Part shown: positions 54,227 through 63,950 of the stretch, piece after piece
Numbering within the stretch: position 1 is the first letter of the stretch
Layout: every line of letters begins with the position of its first letter
NCBI GenBank assembly: GCA_944326605.1
Contig: CALVEM010000003.1
Location: 116,442-180,441 of the forward strand
Reading direction: 5' to 3'
From: Candidatus Gastranaerophilales bacterium
Lineage (GTDB): Bacteria; Cyanobacteriota; Vampirovibrionia; Gastranaerophilales; Gastranaerophilaceae
DNA: 64,000 nucleotides
Program-made: the position numbers and the translations under genes
Notes under the pieces: model-generated
The model's database searches: none
The model's input: the letters and a program-made list of their open reading frames with translations, nothing else
Told to the model about the DNA's origin: nothing

Positions 54227-54241
54227 TGCTAAAATTTAGCT
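54227..54241 (+). promoter_or_regulatory. Predicted leaderless promoter of the DHA2 transporter
   Basis: Extended -10 TGC-TAAAAT (hexamer 54230-54235), 6 bases, ATG at 54242. No good -35 at 16-18 bases; the TGn extension may compensate. No Shine-Dalgarno. Confidence 0.5.
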
Positions 54242-55648
54242 ATGACAACCAAAGAAATAAAATGGACAATGTTTGTAATCACGGCAGTCGGCAATTTTAT
54301 CGCCATGCTTGATTCAACAACAGTAAACCTTGCATTATACCCCATGTCAGTTGATTTGCATGTAACAATGGGGCAAATTCAATGGGTTATGATTGCGTAT
54401 ATGCTTGTTTTAACCGTATTTTTGCCTTTTTTCGGCAAACTCGGCGATATTTTTCCGAAAAACAAACTTTATGCAGCAGGCTTTTCATTGTTCGCACTCG
54501 GAGCTTTTTTAAACACAACAGCAAATTCATTCGGACTTTTAATAGCTTACAGATGCCTTGAAGCTCTGGGGGCTTCCATAATGCTTTCAAACGCTCAGGC
54601 AATTATTGCAACAATTTTCAAGAATGAACGCAGAGGGAAAGCCCTCGGACTTAACGGCTGTCTGGTTGCAATCGGCGGAATGAGCGGGCCGGCACTCGGC
54701 GGCATTTTATTAAACTTTTTCGGATGGCATTCGGTATTTATACCATGCATTCCGGTTGCGCTTGCAGGAGCTTATTACGCTTATAGAGTTCTTCCTCACC
54801 ACAGTATTACAGACAGAAAAAATTTCAAATTCGATTACAGGGGATTTTTCTATTTTACGGTAAGTTTATTCGCACTTCTTCTTGCAATATCAGAAGGACA
54901 CAGCTGGGGCTGGAATTCGCTCAAAATTATAATTCTCGGTATTGTGACACTGATTTTCGGAGTTCTTTTCTATATCAGAGATCACCACATTAATTATCCG
55001 CTTATTGATTTTTCACTGTTCAAAATAAGAACTTTTACGTTCGGAAATCTCGGCGTAATGACTTCATACATGGCAATGTACACAAACAGCATACTTTTGC
55101 CGTTCTTTTTGCAGGAAATTTTAAAATACAATCCGCTTGTAACAGGACTTTTAATTTTACCGTATTCTCTGACGCTTTCATTTATCGCCCCTGTTGCAGG
55201 AAGATTATCCGGCAAATACGGAAGCAGATATTTAACCCTTGCAGGACCAATCGTATACTGCATAGCACTTTTAATGTTCACGTTGTATGATAAAAATGCA
55301 GCTATGTGGCAGATTGTACTGGCATCAGGAATAATGGGAATTGGAAACGGTTTATTCCAATCGCCGTCCAATAACGCAATTATGACAAGTGTTGAACACT
55401 CTCATGTAGGACTTGCATCAGGAATACTTGCTCTTTCAAGAAATATGGGCAACATCTTAGGTGTAGCTGTAACAATTACTTTATTTGAAACATTCAGAAA
55501 CATTTTTCTTGAAGCTGGAAAAGTTTATGATATAGCATTTTTGACAGCATACAGAACAACAATGTGTTTTGGAATATTTTTCGGGCTGTGCTGCCTGACA
55601 TTCGCGTTTATTGCTTACCAGCCCCAGAAAAAGGAAATAAAATCTTAA
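54242..55648 (+). CDS. MFS drug transporter, DHA2 (14-helix) family
   Basis: 468 residues with about 14 membrane helices. Motif D1-like LDSTTVNLAL in helix 1, motif A GKLGDIFPKNK, and motif C-like GPALGGILLNFFGW are those of EmrB/QacA-type drug:proton antiporters. Substrate unknown. It is flanked by two secreted unknown proteins; its 3' end overlaps the convergent one by 41 bases. Confidence 0.9.
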   Translation: MTTKEIKWTMFVITAVGNFIAMLDSTTVNLALYPMSVDLHVTMGQIQWVMIAYMLVLTVFLPFFGKLGDIFPKNKLYAAGFSLFALGAFLNTTANSFGLLIAYRCLEALGASIMLSNAQAIIATIFKNERRGKALGLNGCLVAIGGMSGPALGGILLNFFGWHSVFIPCIPVALAGAYYAYRVLPHHSITDRKNFKFDYRGFFYFTVSLFALLLAISEGHSWGWNSLKIIILGIVTLIFGVLFYIRDHHINYPLIDFSLFKIRTFTFGNLGVMTSYMAMYTNSILLPFFLQEILKYNPLVTGLLILPYSLTLSFIAPVAGRLSGKYGSRYLTLAGPIVYCIALLMFTLYDKNAAMWQIVLASGIMGIGNGLFQSPSNNAIMTSVEHSHVGLASGILALSRNMGNILGVAVTITLFETFRNIFLEAGKVYDIAFLTAYRTTMCFGIFFGLCCLTFAFIAYQPQKKEIKS

Positions 55649-56279
55649 ACAAATATTTCTCGCCATTACTATACTCAACTTCAACAATAGGAAACGGATT
55701 ATCTAACTCATAAACCCCATAAAAAGTCTTTTTTTGAAACGCTCCAATTGAAGTACTCGTAATTTGTTTTGCTTCTAAATCCTTTATATTTTCATATTCT
55801 TTAGCTAATAATTTTGCATCCTTTTTTGAGATAGTATCACAAACAGTTTTCATGGCTGCTAATGGTAAACTACCGATATAATAAATTGTTCCCAATTCAG
55901 CAAGAGGTACAGAACCAATCATTGATCCATATTCCTTTATTCCATCAACAGTATCTCCTAATGCACTAGTATTTTTTCTTGGTTCATATTTTTCCTTTTT
56001 TACATATAAATCAATTATTTCATCAGATCTAATACCAACATCGCGGACAATAACTTTTATATCTTGATTTGAAGCATTAATAATTGTGTATCCTAAAATA
56101 TAAAAATATTTTCGAAATGGCCCGGAAAACGGAGTTGGGAAAATTTGAATTTTTATGCCAGCAGGCGGCTGATCGGAAATTGTAATATTTGAACTGTACG
56201 ATATGGGTTTAATATTATCATTCGCATACACAAACACAGGAAGAGAAAACAATAAAAGGAGAAAAACATATTTTTTCAT
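55608..56279 (-). CDS. Secreted protein of unknown function
   Basis: 223 residues with a signal peptide (1-19, VYAND). Beta-rich N-terminal half with YTIINASNQDIKVIVRD, similar in pattern to YTIKNNEKFPLEINAYA of the secreted protein at 53504; then a helical segment and a C-terminal beta strand pair. No catalytic motif. Encoded convergent to the DHA2 transporter. Function unknown. Confidence 0.7.
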   Translation of the reverse strand: MKKYVFLLLLFSLPVFVYANDNIKPISYSSNITISDQPPAGIKIQIFPTPFSGPFRKYFYILGYTIINASNQDIKVIVRDVGIRSDEIIDLYVKKEKYEPRKNTSALGDTVDGIKEYGSMIGSVPLAELGTIYYIGSLPLAAMKTVCDTISKKDAKLLAKEYENIKDLEAKQITSTSIGAFQKKTFYGVYELDNPFPIVEVEYSNGEKYLFKILFPFSGAGKQ

Positions 56280-56313
56280 AAAGATATTATAACAAATTTT
56301 AAATGTAAGTCAA
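56280..56313 (-). promoter_or_regulatory. Predicted leaderless promoter of the secreted protein gene
   Basis: Minus strand: TTGACT (56308-56313), 16-base spacer, TATAAT (56286-56291), 6 bases, ATG at 56279. No Shine-Dalgarno. Confidence 0.6.
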
Positions 56314-56394
56314 TTTCTATTGAAAATAAATCTTTCCCGTTGTAGAATAAAAGTGTATAACTTACACTAAACAATTTATAAATGGCAGGGTATT

Positions 56395-58194
56395 ATGACT
56401 AATCAGAATGAAAATATAAGAAATATAGCGATTATCGCACACGTTGACCACGGCAAAACAACCCTTGTTGACTGTCTTTTACGTCAGGCAGGAGCTTTCA
56501 GAGCTAACCAGCATGTGCAAGAACGTGTATTAGACAGTAATGATTTGGAAAGAGAACGCGGAATTACAATCCTTTCCAAAAACATTTCAATTAATTATAA
56601 AAATACAAAAATTAACGTAGTTGACACACCCGGTCACGCTGATTTTGGCGGGGAAGTGGAACGAGTTCTCGGTATGGTCGATGGCGCCTTACTAATCGTT
56701 GACGCTGCAGAAGGTCCTATGCCTCAAACAAGATTTGTTTTGTCAAAAGCGCTTGAATTAGGGTTAAAAATTATTGTTGTCATAAATAAGATTGACAAGC
56801 CGGCAGCAGAACCTTTAACAGCACTTGATAAAGTATTTGATTTGTTTACGGAATTGACAGACAGGGAAGATTTAATTGACTTTCCATTTATTTTTGCAAG
56901 CAGCTTGAACGGATTTGCAATAAAAGATTTGGATGATGAAAGAAAAGATATGATTCCGCTTCTGGACTGTATCTTAGAAAATATTAAGCCGCCAAAAGGC
57001 GACGCGGAAAAACCGTTCCAGTTCAGAGCAACAACGCTTGATTACAACGATTATGTAGGAAGAATTGTAATCGGAAGAATTGAAAACGGAAAAGTAAAAT
57101 CGCAGGAACAGGTTTGCGTTGTCCATGCTGACGGAAGTCAGGAAAAAGGTAAAATTACAAAGCTATTCGGCTTCCATGATTTAGGCCGTATTGAAATCGA
57201 CGAAGCTTTTGCCGGCGATATTGTCGGTATTGCAGGATTTTCTGATATTCAAATCGGCGAAAGCATCTGCTCGCTTTCAAACCCAATTCCTCTGCCTTTA
57301 ATTAAAGTTGATGAGCCTACTTTGCAGATGAATTTTTCAGTAAACGATAGCCCGTTTGCCGGTACTGAAGGGAAATTTGTTACATCAAGACAGTTAAGAA
57401 AAAGGCTTTATGATGAACTCGAAAAAAATGTAAGTTTACGTGTTGAAGATACAGACAGTACAGATGTTTTCAGAGTGTCAGGCAGAGGCGAACTCCATCT
57501 TGGAATTCTAATCGAAACAATGCGCCGTGAAGGCTATGAATTTCAGGTTTCCAAACCGGAAGTTATTTATAAAACCATTGACGGTGTCAAGTGTGAACCC
57601 TTTGAAAATCTTGTTGTAGATGTTCCGGAAGGTTATGCAGGAAGCTGCATCGATAGACTTTCAGGCCGCAAAGCAGAAATGAAAGAAATGAATAACAACA
57701 AAGGAAGAACCGTTATGGTTTTCCATATCCCTGCACGCGGACTTATCGGCTTTAGAAGTGAATTTATCAGAATGACCCGCGGTGAAGGAATTATGTACCA
57801 TACATTCCTTGATTACAGACCTTATGCAGGCGACATCCCGCGCCAGAGAAACGGTTCTATTATTGCCCACGAGCAGGGAGAAGCAATTCCTTATGCTTTA
57901 GCGCAATACGAAGATAGAGGCGTGTTCTTCATAACCCCAAAAACAAAAGTTTATCGCGGAATGATTATCGGCGAATGCAACAAACCTCAAGATATTGTAG
58001 TAAATATCTGCAAAACTAAAAAATTGACAAATATGAGAAGTGCAACCGCTGATGTTATGGTAACATTGCAAGCTCATAAAGAAATGTCTCTGGAAGAATG
58101 TATGGAATACATCGGAGATGACGAACTTGTTGAAATTACACCGGAAAACGTAAGAATTAGAAAAGATGACCTGACAAGAAAAATTTATAATTAA
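56395..58194 (+). CDS. typA: Ribosome-associated GTPase TypA/BipA
   Basis: 599 residues, full length. G1 AHVDHGKTT (15-23), switch region RERGITI, G3 DTPGHADFGG, G4 NKIDKP, then EF-G-like domains II, III and V and the BipA-specific C-terminal domain (SATADVMVTLQAHKEMSLEECMEYI-type end). It acts in 50S assembly and stress adaptation. CAGGG precedes the ATG; a promoter TTGAAA-16-TAGAAT lies upstream. Confidence 0.97.
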   Translation: MTNQNENIRNIAIIAHVDHGKTTLVDCLLRQAGAFRANQHVQERVLDSNDLERERGITILSKNISINYKNTKINVVDTPGHADFGGEVERVLGMVDGALLIVDAAEGPMPQTRFVLSKALELGLKIIVVINKIDKPAAEPLTALDKVFDLFTELTDREDLIDFPFIFASSLNGFAIKDLDDERKDMIPLLDCILENIKPPKGDAEKPFQFRATTLDYNDYVGRIVIGRIENGKVKSQEQVCVVHADGSQEKGKITKLFGFHDLGRIEIDEAFAGDIVGIAGFSDIQIGESICSLSNPIPLPLIKVDEPTLQMNFSVNDSPFAGTEGKFVTSRQLRKRLYDELEKNVSLRVEDTDSTDVFRVSGRGELHLGILIETMRREGYEFQVSKPEVIYKTIDGVKCEPFENLVVDVPEGYAGSCIDRLSGRKAEMKEMNNNKGRTVMVFHIPARGLIGFRSEFIRMTRGEGIMYHTFLDYRPYAGDIPRQRNGSIIAHEQGEAIPYALAQYEDRGVFFITPKTKVYRGMIIGECNKPQDIVVNICKTKKLTNMRSATADVMVTLQAHKEMSLEECMEYIGDDELVEITPENVRIRKDDLTRKIYN

Positions 58195-58211
58195 AACTTA
58201 TAAGTTTTCAC

Positions 58212-58247
58212 TTGCCTGTAAAGATGTAAAGTGATATAATTTCAGGT
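58212..58247 (+). promoter_or_regulatory. Predicted leaderless promoter of the membrane histidine kinase
   Basis: TTGCCT (58212-58217), 17-base spacer, extended -10 TGA-TATAAT (hexamer 58235-58240), 7 bases, ATG at 58248. A 16-base perfect palindrome (aaaacttataagtttt, 58193-58208) lies between typA and this promoter. Confidence 0.6.
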
Positions 58248-60029
58248 ATGAGTAAGGTGAGCTTAACAACCCAGAACAGGTTAATTATTTCCGGTTTAAT
58301 ACTAAGTACGATTTTAATTGTTGCAATAGCTATTTTTGCAATATTCAACATTCAAAAAAAGCTTAATGCAGGCTATCAAAACTTCGGTCAGATAGTTTCA
58401 AAAGTTCTGGCGATTGAAAGCAGCGAACTGGCATCCGATTTAAATAAAACAGAGCTTTATTCTACATTAAAATCACATGCCGACACAATGGTACAAACCC
58501 ACAGTGACATACTATTTATTGAATTCAGGGATGCCCGGGGGAATTTGATATACAAAACAGGCAACAAACCGGTTAATCATCAAAAAACACCAAGTATTAT
58601 CGTAAGTTCACCGATGATTGCAAAAGACAACATTAATTCCGGCTCAGTCACTGTCGGTCTCTCAGGAAACATAATTAACCAGATATCATCAACAACAAGA
58701 GCTTCTTTATTATTTGTGTTTACCGTAGCCTGGCTTGTATTTGCTTTTGTCATTCTGATTAATACATACCTTATAACAAGAGAATTACGAATACTGCAAA
58801 AAGGAGTTCAAAAGATATCAAGCGGTGAATTCGGTTATAAAATTCAGGAAAAAGAAGTAAGCTCTGAAGTAAAAGAATTATTTAACGCATTCAATAATAT
58901 GTCTAACAGACTTCATCTCTATGAAGAACAAAATATTGAACAGCTCACCTTAGAAAAAAACAAACTTGAGGCAATATTAATGAGCATTGCTAACGGAGTT
59001 GTCGTATGTGATAACAATGACAATGTAGTTCTGGTTAACAACCATGCACAAAAACTACTTGAACTTGAAGAAAATCAGATGCTCAATAACAAAATTCAAC
59101 AATATATTGATACGGAAGGGCATTACTGTTTTAGGGACAAAATTGAAGAATTCAAAGATACACCTATAGAAGAAATGGAAAACAAACCGCTTGAATTTAA
59201 TATTCAGGTTGATAAAAGAGTTATTAAATCAATTATATCTCCGATGTTCACAACCAGAAATAAAGATTATGTCGGCTACATAATAGTTCTTATAGACATG
59301 ACTAAAGAAGCTGAAATGGATGCAATGAGGTCTACATTTATTTCTAACGTATCCCATGAATTAAGAACCCCTGTCACTGTTTTGAGGAGCTACATTGATA
59401 CATTATACAACTACGGTAACGAATTTGATTACGAAACTCAAAAAGAATTTATCGGAACAATAAATCAGGAGATTATAAGACTAAACAGAATGGTTAATGA
59501 TATACTTGATTTTTCAAGAATGGAAGCAAATGCACAGATGGAAAAATCCCTTAACAGTATATATGAAGTAGTTGATGATTGCGTAAATCAAGTACAGCCG
59601 CTGACAAAAGATCATAATTTAAAAATTACTGTAGACAAACAGGATGGAATTTCCGAATTTTTCTTTAATTTTGACGGAATAGAAAGAGCTTTAACAAATC
59701 TTCTTTCAAATGCAATAAAATATTCCCCGGAAAATGGAGAAATACATGTCACATTAAAATCTTATGATGATAATGTTGAAATCACTGTTTCCGATCAAGG
59801 ATGCGGCATAGCACCGGAGTATCAGAAAAAGATTTTCGACAGGTTTTACAGGGTTGAAAATAATATTCATACAATTAAAGGGACAGGACTGGGGCTTCAT
59901 CTCGTAAAACAGACTATTGAAAAATATCATGACGGAAAAGTTTTTGTACAATCTGAACCCGGAAAAGGTTCGACTTTCGGATTTACTTTACCTGTAAAAG
60001 TAACAGATGAGACAAAAACTCTGGTTTGA
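58248..60029 (+). CDS. Membrane sensor histidine kinase (HAMP-PAS)
   Basis: 593 residues. Two membrane helices (about 13-34 and 153-175) enclose a periplasmic sensor of ~115 residues; then HAMP (176-228), PAS (235-352), HisKA with His370 (FISNVSHELRTP) and HATPase_c (LLSNAIKYS, GTGLGLHLVKQ). The layout is WalK/PhoR/ResE-like. No response regulator is adjacent. The 3' end is followed by a small membrane-anchored unknown gene on the same strand. Confidence 0.93.
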   Translation: MSKVSLTTQNRLIISGLILSTILIVAIAIFAIFNIQKKLNAGYQNFGQIVSKVLAIESSELASDLNKTELYSTLKSHADTMVQTHSDILFIEFRDARGNLIYKTGNKPVNHQKTPSIIVSSPMIAKDNINSGSVTVGLSGNIINQISSTTRASLLFVFTVAWLVFAFVILINTYLITRELRILQKGVQKISSGEFGYKIQEKEVSSEVKELFNAFNNMSNRLHLYEEQNIEQLTLEKNKLEAILMSIANGVVVCDNNDNVVLVNNHAQKLLELEENQMLNNKIQQYIDTEGHYCFRDKIEEFKDTPIEEMENKPLEFNIQVDKRVIKSIISPMFTTRNKDYVGYIIVLIDMTKEAEMDAMRSTFISNVSHELRTPVTVLRSYIDTLYNYGNEFDYETQKEFIGTINQEIIRLNRMVNDILDFSRMEANAQMEKSLNSIYEVVDDCVNQVQPLTKDHNLKITVDKQDGISEFFFNFDGIERALTNLLSNAIKYSPENGEIHVTLKSYDDNVEITVSDQGCGIAPEYQKKIFDRFYRVENNIHTIKGTGLGLHLVKQTIEKYHDGKVFVQSEPGKGSTFGFTLPVKVTDETKTLV

Positions 60030-60042
60030 AGGAAAAGATTTG

Positions 60043-60783
60043 ATGAGTTTTAACAATATATGGAACTGGTTTTGCAAATTATGCATGATTGCATTAATTT
60101 TGCTTCTTATAAACTCAATTTTAGGCGATATACTTTTCAGAATAAAATATTCATTTCCTAAATCTTCAGGCACAACGAATGAAAAAATTACAACCGCTAA
60201 TGAACCCGTACAAATAAATCTTAAACAAGAAAAATATGTCAGAGCATACGGAGAAAAAGAAATCTATGCTCTGAAAATACAGGCACAATATTCACTGTCA
60301 GGACTTGTTGTCAGCAAAAATACTAATTTCTGGCTGAGAGATGTAATGAGGAACGATTTTGATGATATATGTCTTATGGATATAGGAATTGTATGGGGCG
60401 ACCTTGCAATGGACAAAAAAGCACTTTACAAACATCTTAAATTCAAATCAACTAAAACACTCGGTCAAGCAAGGCAATTGCAGGTACGGTGCAAGAAAAA
60501 TTGTACGGGAATGCCATGGAGCATAGATTATGTGGATACACATCTGTCGCACACGCATCTTATTCCTGCAAATCCAAATGTTATGGGTGGACTTTTAAGG
60601 ATAAAAAAGAATGATATTGTAAAATTAGACGGCTATCTTGTCGATATTTATACAGACAAAAGCGAAACGGTTGCATTGACCAGTATGAGCAGGTATGACA
60701 GGAATACTACAAGCCGCGGTTACGGAGCATGCGAAGATATGTACGTAAAACAGGTTCAAATCGGCAATAAAATTTACAAATAA
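60043..60783 (+). CDS. Membrane-anchored protein of unknown function
   Basis: 246 residues with one N-terminal membrane helix (about 11-30). The extracytoplasmic part has IGIVWGDLA, THLIPANPNV, VKLDGYLVDI and a C-terminal YGACEDMYV. The order W-G, H-x-I-P-A, L-x-G-x-L-V, G-A-C-E recalls a widespread uncharacterised periplasmic family, which I cannot name. The ATG at 60043 (AAGGA upstream) is preferred over 60007, which lies inside the kinase gene. Confidence 0.7.
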   Translation: MSFNNIWNWFCKLCMIALILLLINSILGDILFRIKYSFPKSSGTTNEKITTANEPVQINLKQEKYVRAYGEKEIYALKIQAQYSLSGLVVSKNTNFWLRDVMRNDFDDICLMDIGIVWGDLAMDKKALYKHLKFKSTKTLGQARQLQVRCKKNCTGMPWSIDYVDTHLSHTHLIPANPNVMGGLLRIKKNDIVKLDGYLVDIYTDKSETVALTSMSRYDRNTTSRGYGACEDMYVKQVQIGNKIYK

Positions 60784-60786
60784 AAT

Positions 60787-62379
60787 TTAATTAAATAATG
60801 CGTTAATTTTATCTAGAATATCTTGAGGATCTATTTCATTTGTTATTTTATTTATATCCTGCGCAATCTGATATAACTTTGCAGCTTCTATTTTATCTCC
60901 GGTAATTGCAATTGCACGTGCAAGATTAAAATGAGCAAGCGCATAATTCGGATTACATTCCACTGATTTTTTAAATAAATCAATTGCCTGTCTTACTCGC
61001 CCGAGATCGTCCAGATAAATTACCCCTAAATTGTTGTAAGCAATATCATAATTTTTATCATATTCAATTGCAAGTTCGTATTCTTTAATTGCTTCGTCGA
61101 TGTCGCCTTTTCCCCAGTAGAGAAAACCTAAATTACAGTGAATTTTAGCATTCCTGGGATCCAAATCAAGCGCATTTCGATATACCTGCAGAGCATTTTC
61201 AATATCTTCTTTATCGTAAAATGCACTGCCTAAATTAACGTAAATATCAATATCTTTTGGAGTTAAAAGATATGCACTCTGATAAGAGCTTATTGCTGCA
61301 TTCAAATCTTGTTTAGATTCTTGAAATACAAAACCTAAAGTCTGATTTATTATACTAGTCCATTGTTTTTTAGGGTTTAAAGTAACTGCTGTTTGAAAAT
61401 GAGAAATTGCATTATCAATATCGCCCTTTACATACAATATATTTGCAAGATTTGAATGAACATCAGGCATATTAGGCATGATTTGTATTAACTTTTCATA
61501 AATCTCAACAGCACTGTCATAATCTCCCTGCTCTTCATAAGCCTGACAGAGATGCTTGTATGCCGGAATATTTAAACTGTCTAACCATATAGCCATTTTG
61601 TACTCGGTAACAGCATCTTCAAATTGCCCCAGAGCCCTGTATATATCACCGGTTAAGCAGTAAAGCGGTGTAAATCCCGGAGCTTTTTCAATAGCTTCAC
61701 CGTAGACTTCAAGAGCTTCATTCATTTTATTAAACTGAACCAGATATGCACCCTTTAACAAAATCGGGAAAAATTTCAGATATGATAAAGTTTTAGCCAC
61801 ATTACCAAGTGCTATCTTATCAAAAGGAAGAGTTAATAATGATAATAAAAACTCGAATTTTGAAAGTAAATAATTTTTTATGCTTCTCGCCGAAGAAACA
61901 TTATATAAATTTGAAAGCAGAAAATGAGCGCAGGAATTTGCAAACGGCATAACTTTAACGGCTTTTTTTGCATTTAATACAGCTTCTAAGAAACGTGCTT
62001 TTTTAGTATAAGCCTCTGCAAGAAGATAAAAAGCTTTACCTGATTTTGGATTTTTCTCAACAGCCATATCAAGGTAATTTATTGCTTTATCAAGATCGCC
62101 CTTAAAGAAATGCGCCTGACCTATTTTAAAATATATTTCAGCAGAATCAATATAAGTCTCCAGTGCTCTCTGATATTCTGTAATAGCCTCGTCAATATAC
62201 TGACATGAATTATAAATATCAAGATGCCAAGCTAAATACAAATCGCCGAGTCTTACATGCAAATCCGCATTTGTCGGATCATCCTGAAGCCCTATCTGAC
62301 AAAGTTCTATTGCGCTTTTTACATTTCCTGTTTTATATTCTTTATTAATTTTCTTTTCAAGTTGTTTTGTATTGCTCAT
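60787..62379 (-). CDS. TPR-repeat protein
   Basis: 530 residues, built almost entirely of tetratricopeptide repeats (roughly twelve), for example YFKIGQAHFFKGDLDKAINYL, IHCNLGFLYWGKGDIDEAI and YNNLGVIYL. A hydrophobic region (about 185-215) interrupts the array. No signal peptide or catalytic domain. It is a scaffold for protein assembly; partner unknown. Confidence 0.88.
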   Translation of the reverse strand: MSNTKQLEKKINKEYKTGNVKSAIELCQIGLQDDPTNADLHVRLGDLYLAWHLDIYNSCQYIDEAITEYQRALETYIDSAEIYFKIGQAHFFKGDLDKAINYLDMAVEKNPKSGKAFYLLAEAYTKKARFLEAVLNAKKAVKVMPFANSCAHFLLSNLYNVSSARSIKNYLLSKFEFLLSLLTLPFDKIALGNVAKTLSYLKFFPILLKGAYLVQFNKMNEALEVYGEAIEKAPGFTPLYCLTGDIYRALGQFEDAVTEYKMAIWLDSLNIPAYKHLCQAYEEQGDYDSAVEIYEKLIQIMPNMPDVHSNLANILYVKGDIDNAISHFQTAVTLNPKKQWTSIINQTLGFVFQESKQDLNAAISSYQSAYLLTPKDIDIYVNLGSAFYDKEDIENALQVYRNALDLDPRNAKIHCNLGFLYWGKGDIDEAIKEYELAIEYDKNYDIAYNNLGVIYLDDLGRVRQAIDLFKKSVECNPNYALAHFNLARAIAITGDKIEAAKLYQIAQDINKITNEIDPQDILDKINALFN

Positions 62380-62413
62380 AATAAAATAATATTTATAAAA
62401 TTCTTGACAGAAC
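62380..62413 (-). promoter_or_regulatory. Possible leaderless promoter of the TPR gene
   Basis: Minus strand: TATTAT (62386-62391) ends 6 bases before the ATG at 62379; a poor -35 (TTCTGT, 62408-62413) is 16 bases upstream. No Shine-Dalgarno. Weakest of the set. Confidence 0.35.
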
Positions 62414-62517
62414 GCAAAAAAGGTTCCATACTAAACATTGTAAATAATATCGCATAAAAATGCAAGTTATTTATTATTAGAAACATATATGTGTATTAGA
62501 TTTTTCGAGGTTTTTTA

Positions 62518-63828
62518 ATGAGTAACAATAAAATTTATTTTGTAGATGTAACAAACAGAGACGGTGTTCAGACATCAAGATTAGGACTTGCAAAACTTGA
62601 AAAAACAATTATTAATTTAATGCTTGATGATATGGGAATTACACAATCTGAATTCGGCTTTCCGACAACAAGGCACGAAATTAATTATCTTAACGGTAAT
62701 CTTGAACTTGTTAATCGCGGTGTAATTTCTACGACAAAACTATCAGGCTGGATGAGAGGTATAGCGGAAGATGTTGAACTTTCTTTTAAAAATGTTCCTC
62801 ATCTAAAAAACCTTAATCTTTCTCAATCAACATCAGAACAGATGATTAACGGCAAATATCTCGGGAAGAAAACTCCGCAGGATATTATCAACATGACCTG
62901 TGAAGCCGTTGAATGCGCCGTTTCAAAAGGCGCTGAAATTATAGGTGTAAATGCAGAAGATGCTTCAAGAAGCGATATAGACTTTCTTATAAAATACGCA
63001 AAAGAAGCAAAAAACTGCGGTGCAACACGTTTCAGATACTGTGACACACTCGGTTATGAAGACCCGCAGACAACTTATGACAGGATTTATACAATTGCAA
63101 AAGCTATTCAAATGCCTGTTGAATTGCATTTCCATAATGACCTCGGTATGGCGGCAGCCTGCTCTGTCATGGGAGCTAAAGCCGCAATCGATGCAGGAGT
63201 TGACGCATACATAAATACAGCAATCAACGGAATGGGTGAACGCGCCGGAAATGCAGATCTGGCATCCTGCCTTCTTGCAGTTTTAAAATCAGCCGGTTTC
63301 AAAAATAAATATGAAATTGACCCGAACATTGATTTAAGTAAAATCTGGAAACTGGCTAAATATACCTCATACGCCTTTGGTGTTCCTATTCCCATAAACC
63401 AGCCGGCAGTGGGTGATAATGCTTTTGCGCATGAATCAGGTATTCATGCAGATGGTGCGCTAAAAGACAGAAGGAATTACGAACTTTATGACTATGAAGA
63501 ACTCGGCAGAGGAGAACCGGAAATTATAGAAACAGGAAGAATGATTACAACTGGAGAATACGGCGGTATAAAAGGTTTCAGAAATGTATACAACAACCTT
63601 GAAATTGAGTTTAAAGACGAACATGAAGCAAGAAATATTCTTGAACTTGCCAGATATGCAAACGTTCATACCCAAAAGCCTTTAACATCAAGTGAACTCA
63701 GATTTATCTACTATTATCCTGATATAGCTGCAAAAATCATGACTGTTTCACCTTATTACGAACCGGAAGGTGCAATAAAAGAAAGAGTTGATGCAAAATT
63801 ATTAACGAAATCCCACAGAATACTTTAA
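62518..63828 (+). CDS. Homocitrate / isopropylmalate synthase-family protein
   Basis: 436 residues, HMGL-like TIM barrel. NRDGVQ (residues 13-18) at the start of the barrel, VELHFHNDLGM with metal-binding His residues, GMGERAGNADL, and AHESGIHADG in the subdomain. The C-terminal LeuA allosteric domain is absent, which fits homocitrate-synthase (NifV/AksA-like) or unregulated relatives better than a standard LeuA. It condenses acetyl-CoA with a 2-oxo acid; which one is unclear. GAGG precedes the ATG. Confidence 0.85.
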   Translation: MSNNKIYFVDVTNRDGVQTSRLGLAKLEKTIINLMLDDMGITQSEFGFPTTRHEINYLNGNLELVNRGVISTTKLSGWMRGIAEDVELSFKNVPHLKNLNLSQSTSEQMINGKYLGKKTPQDIINMTCEAVECAVSKGAEIIGVNAEDASRSDIDFLIKYAKEAKNCGATRFRYCDTLGYEDPQTTYDRIYTIAKAIQMPVELHFHNDLGMAAACSVMGAKAAIDAGVDAYINTAINGMGERAGNADLASCLLAVLKSAGFKNKYEIDPNIDLSKIWKLAKYTSYAFGVPIPINQPAVGDNAFAHESGIHADGALKDRRNYELYDYEELGRGEPEIIETGRMITTGEYGGIKGFRNVYNNLEIEFKDEHEARNILELARYANVHTQKPLTSSELRFIYYYPDIAAKIMTVSPYYEPEGAIKERVDAKLLTKSHRIL

Positions 63829-63887
63829 AGATATATCTGCATTTCAGCTTAAAATATTACAAATCTTAACAAAATAAAGCAAAAAAT

Positions 63888-63915
63888 TAAAGATTTCAGA
63901 TAAAACTGCCGACAT
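63888..63915 (+). promoter_or_regulatory. FliA (sigma-28)-like promoter, copy 2
   Basis: TAAA (63888-63891), 16-base spacer, GCCGACAT (63908-63915). Same architecture as 32661-32688, followed by a similar leader containing aaggaaac and aaacgaaag. Confidence 0.5.
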
Positions 63916-63950
63916 GCATGTCAAGGAAACAAAACGAAAGGGAACATGTC

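Noticed and set aside
63911..63922. Perfect 12-bp palindrome gacatgcatgtc overlapping the FliA-like -10
   Set aside because: The matching promoter at 32681 has gacatgcagatt instead, so the palindrome is not conserved and is unlikely to be an operator.
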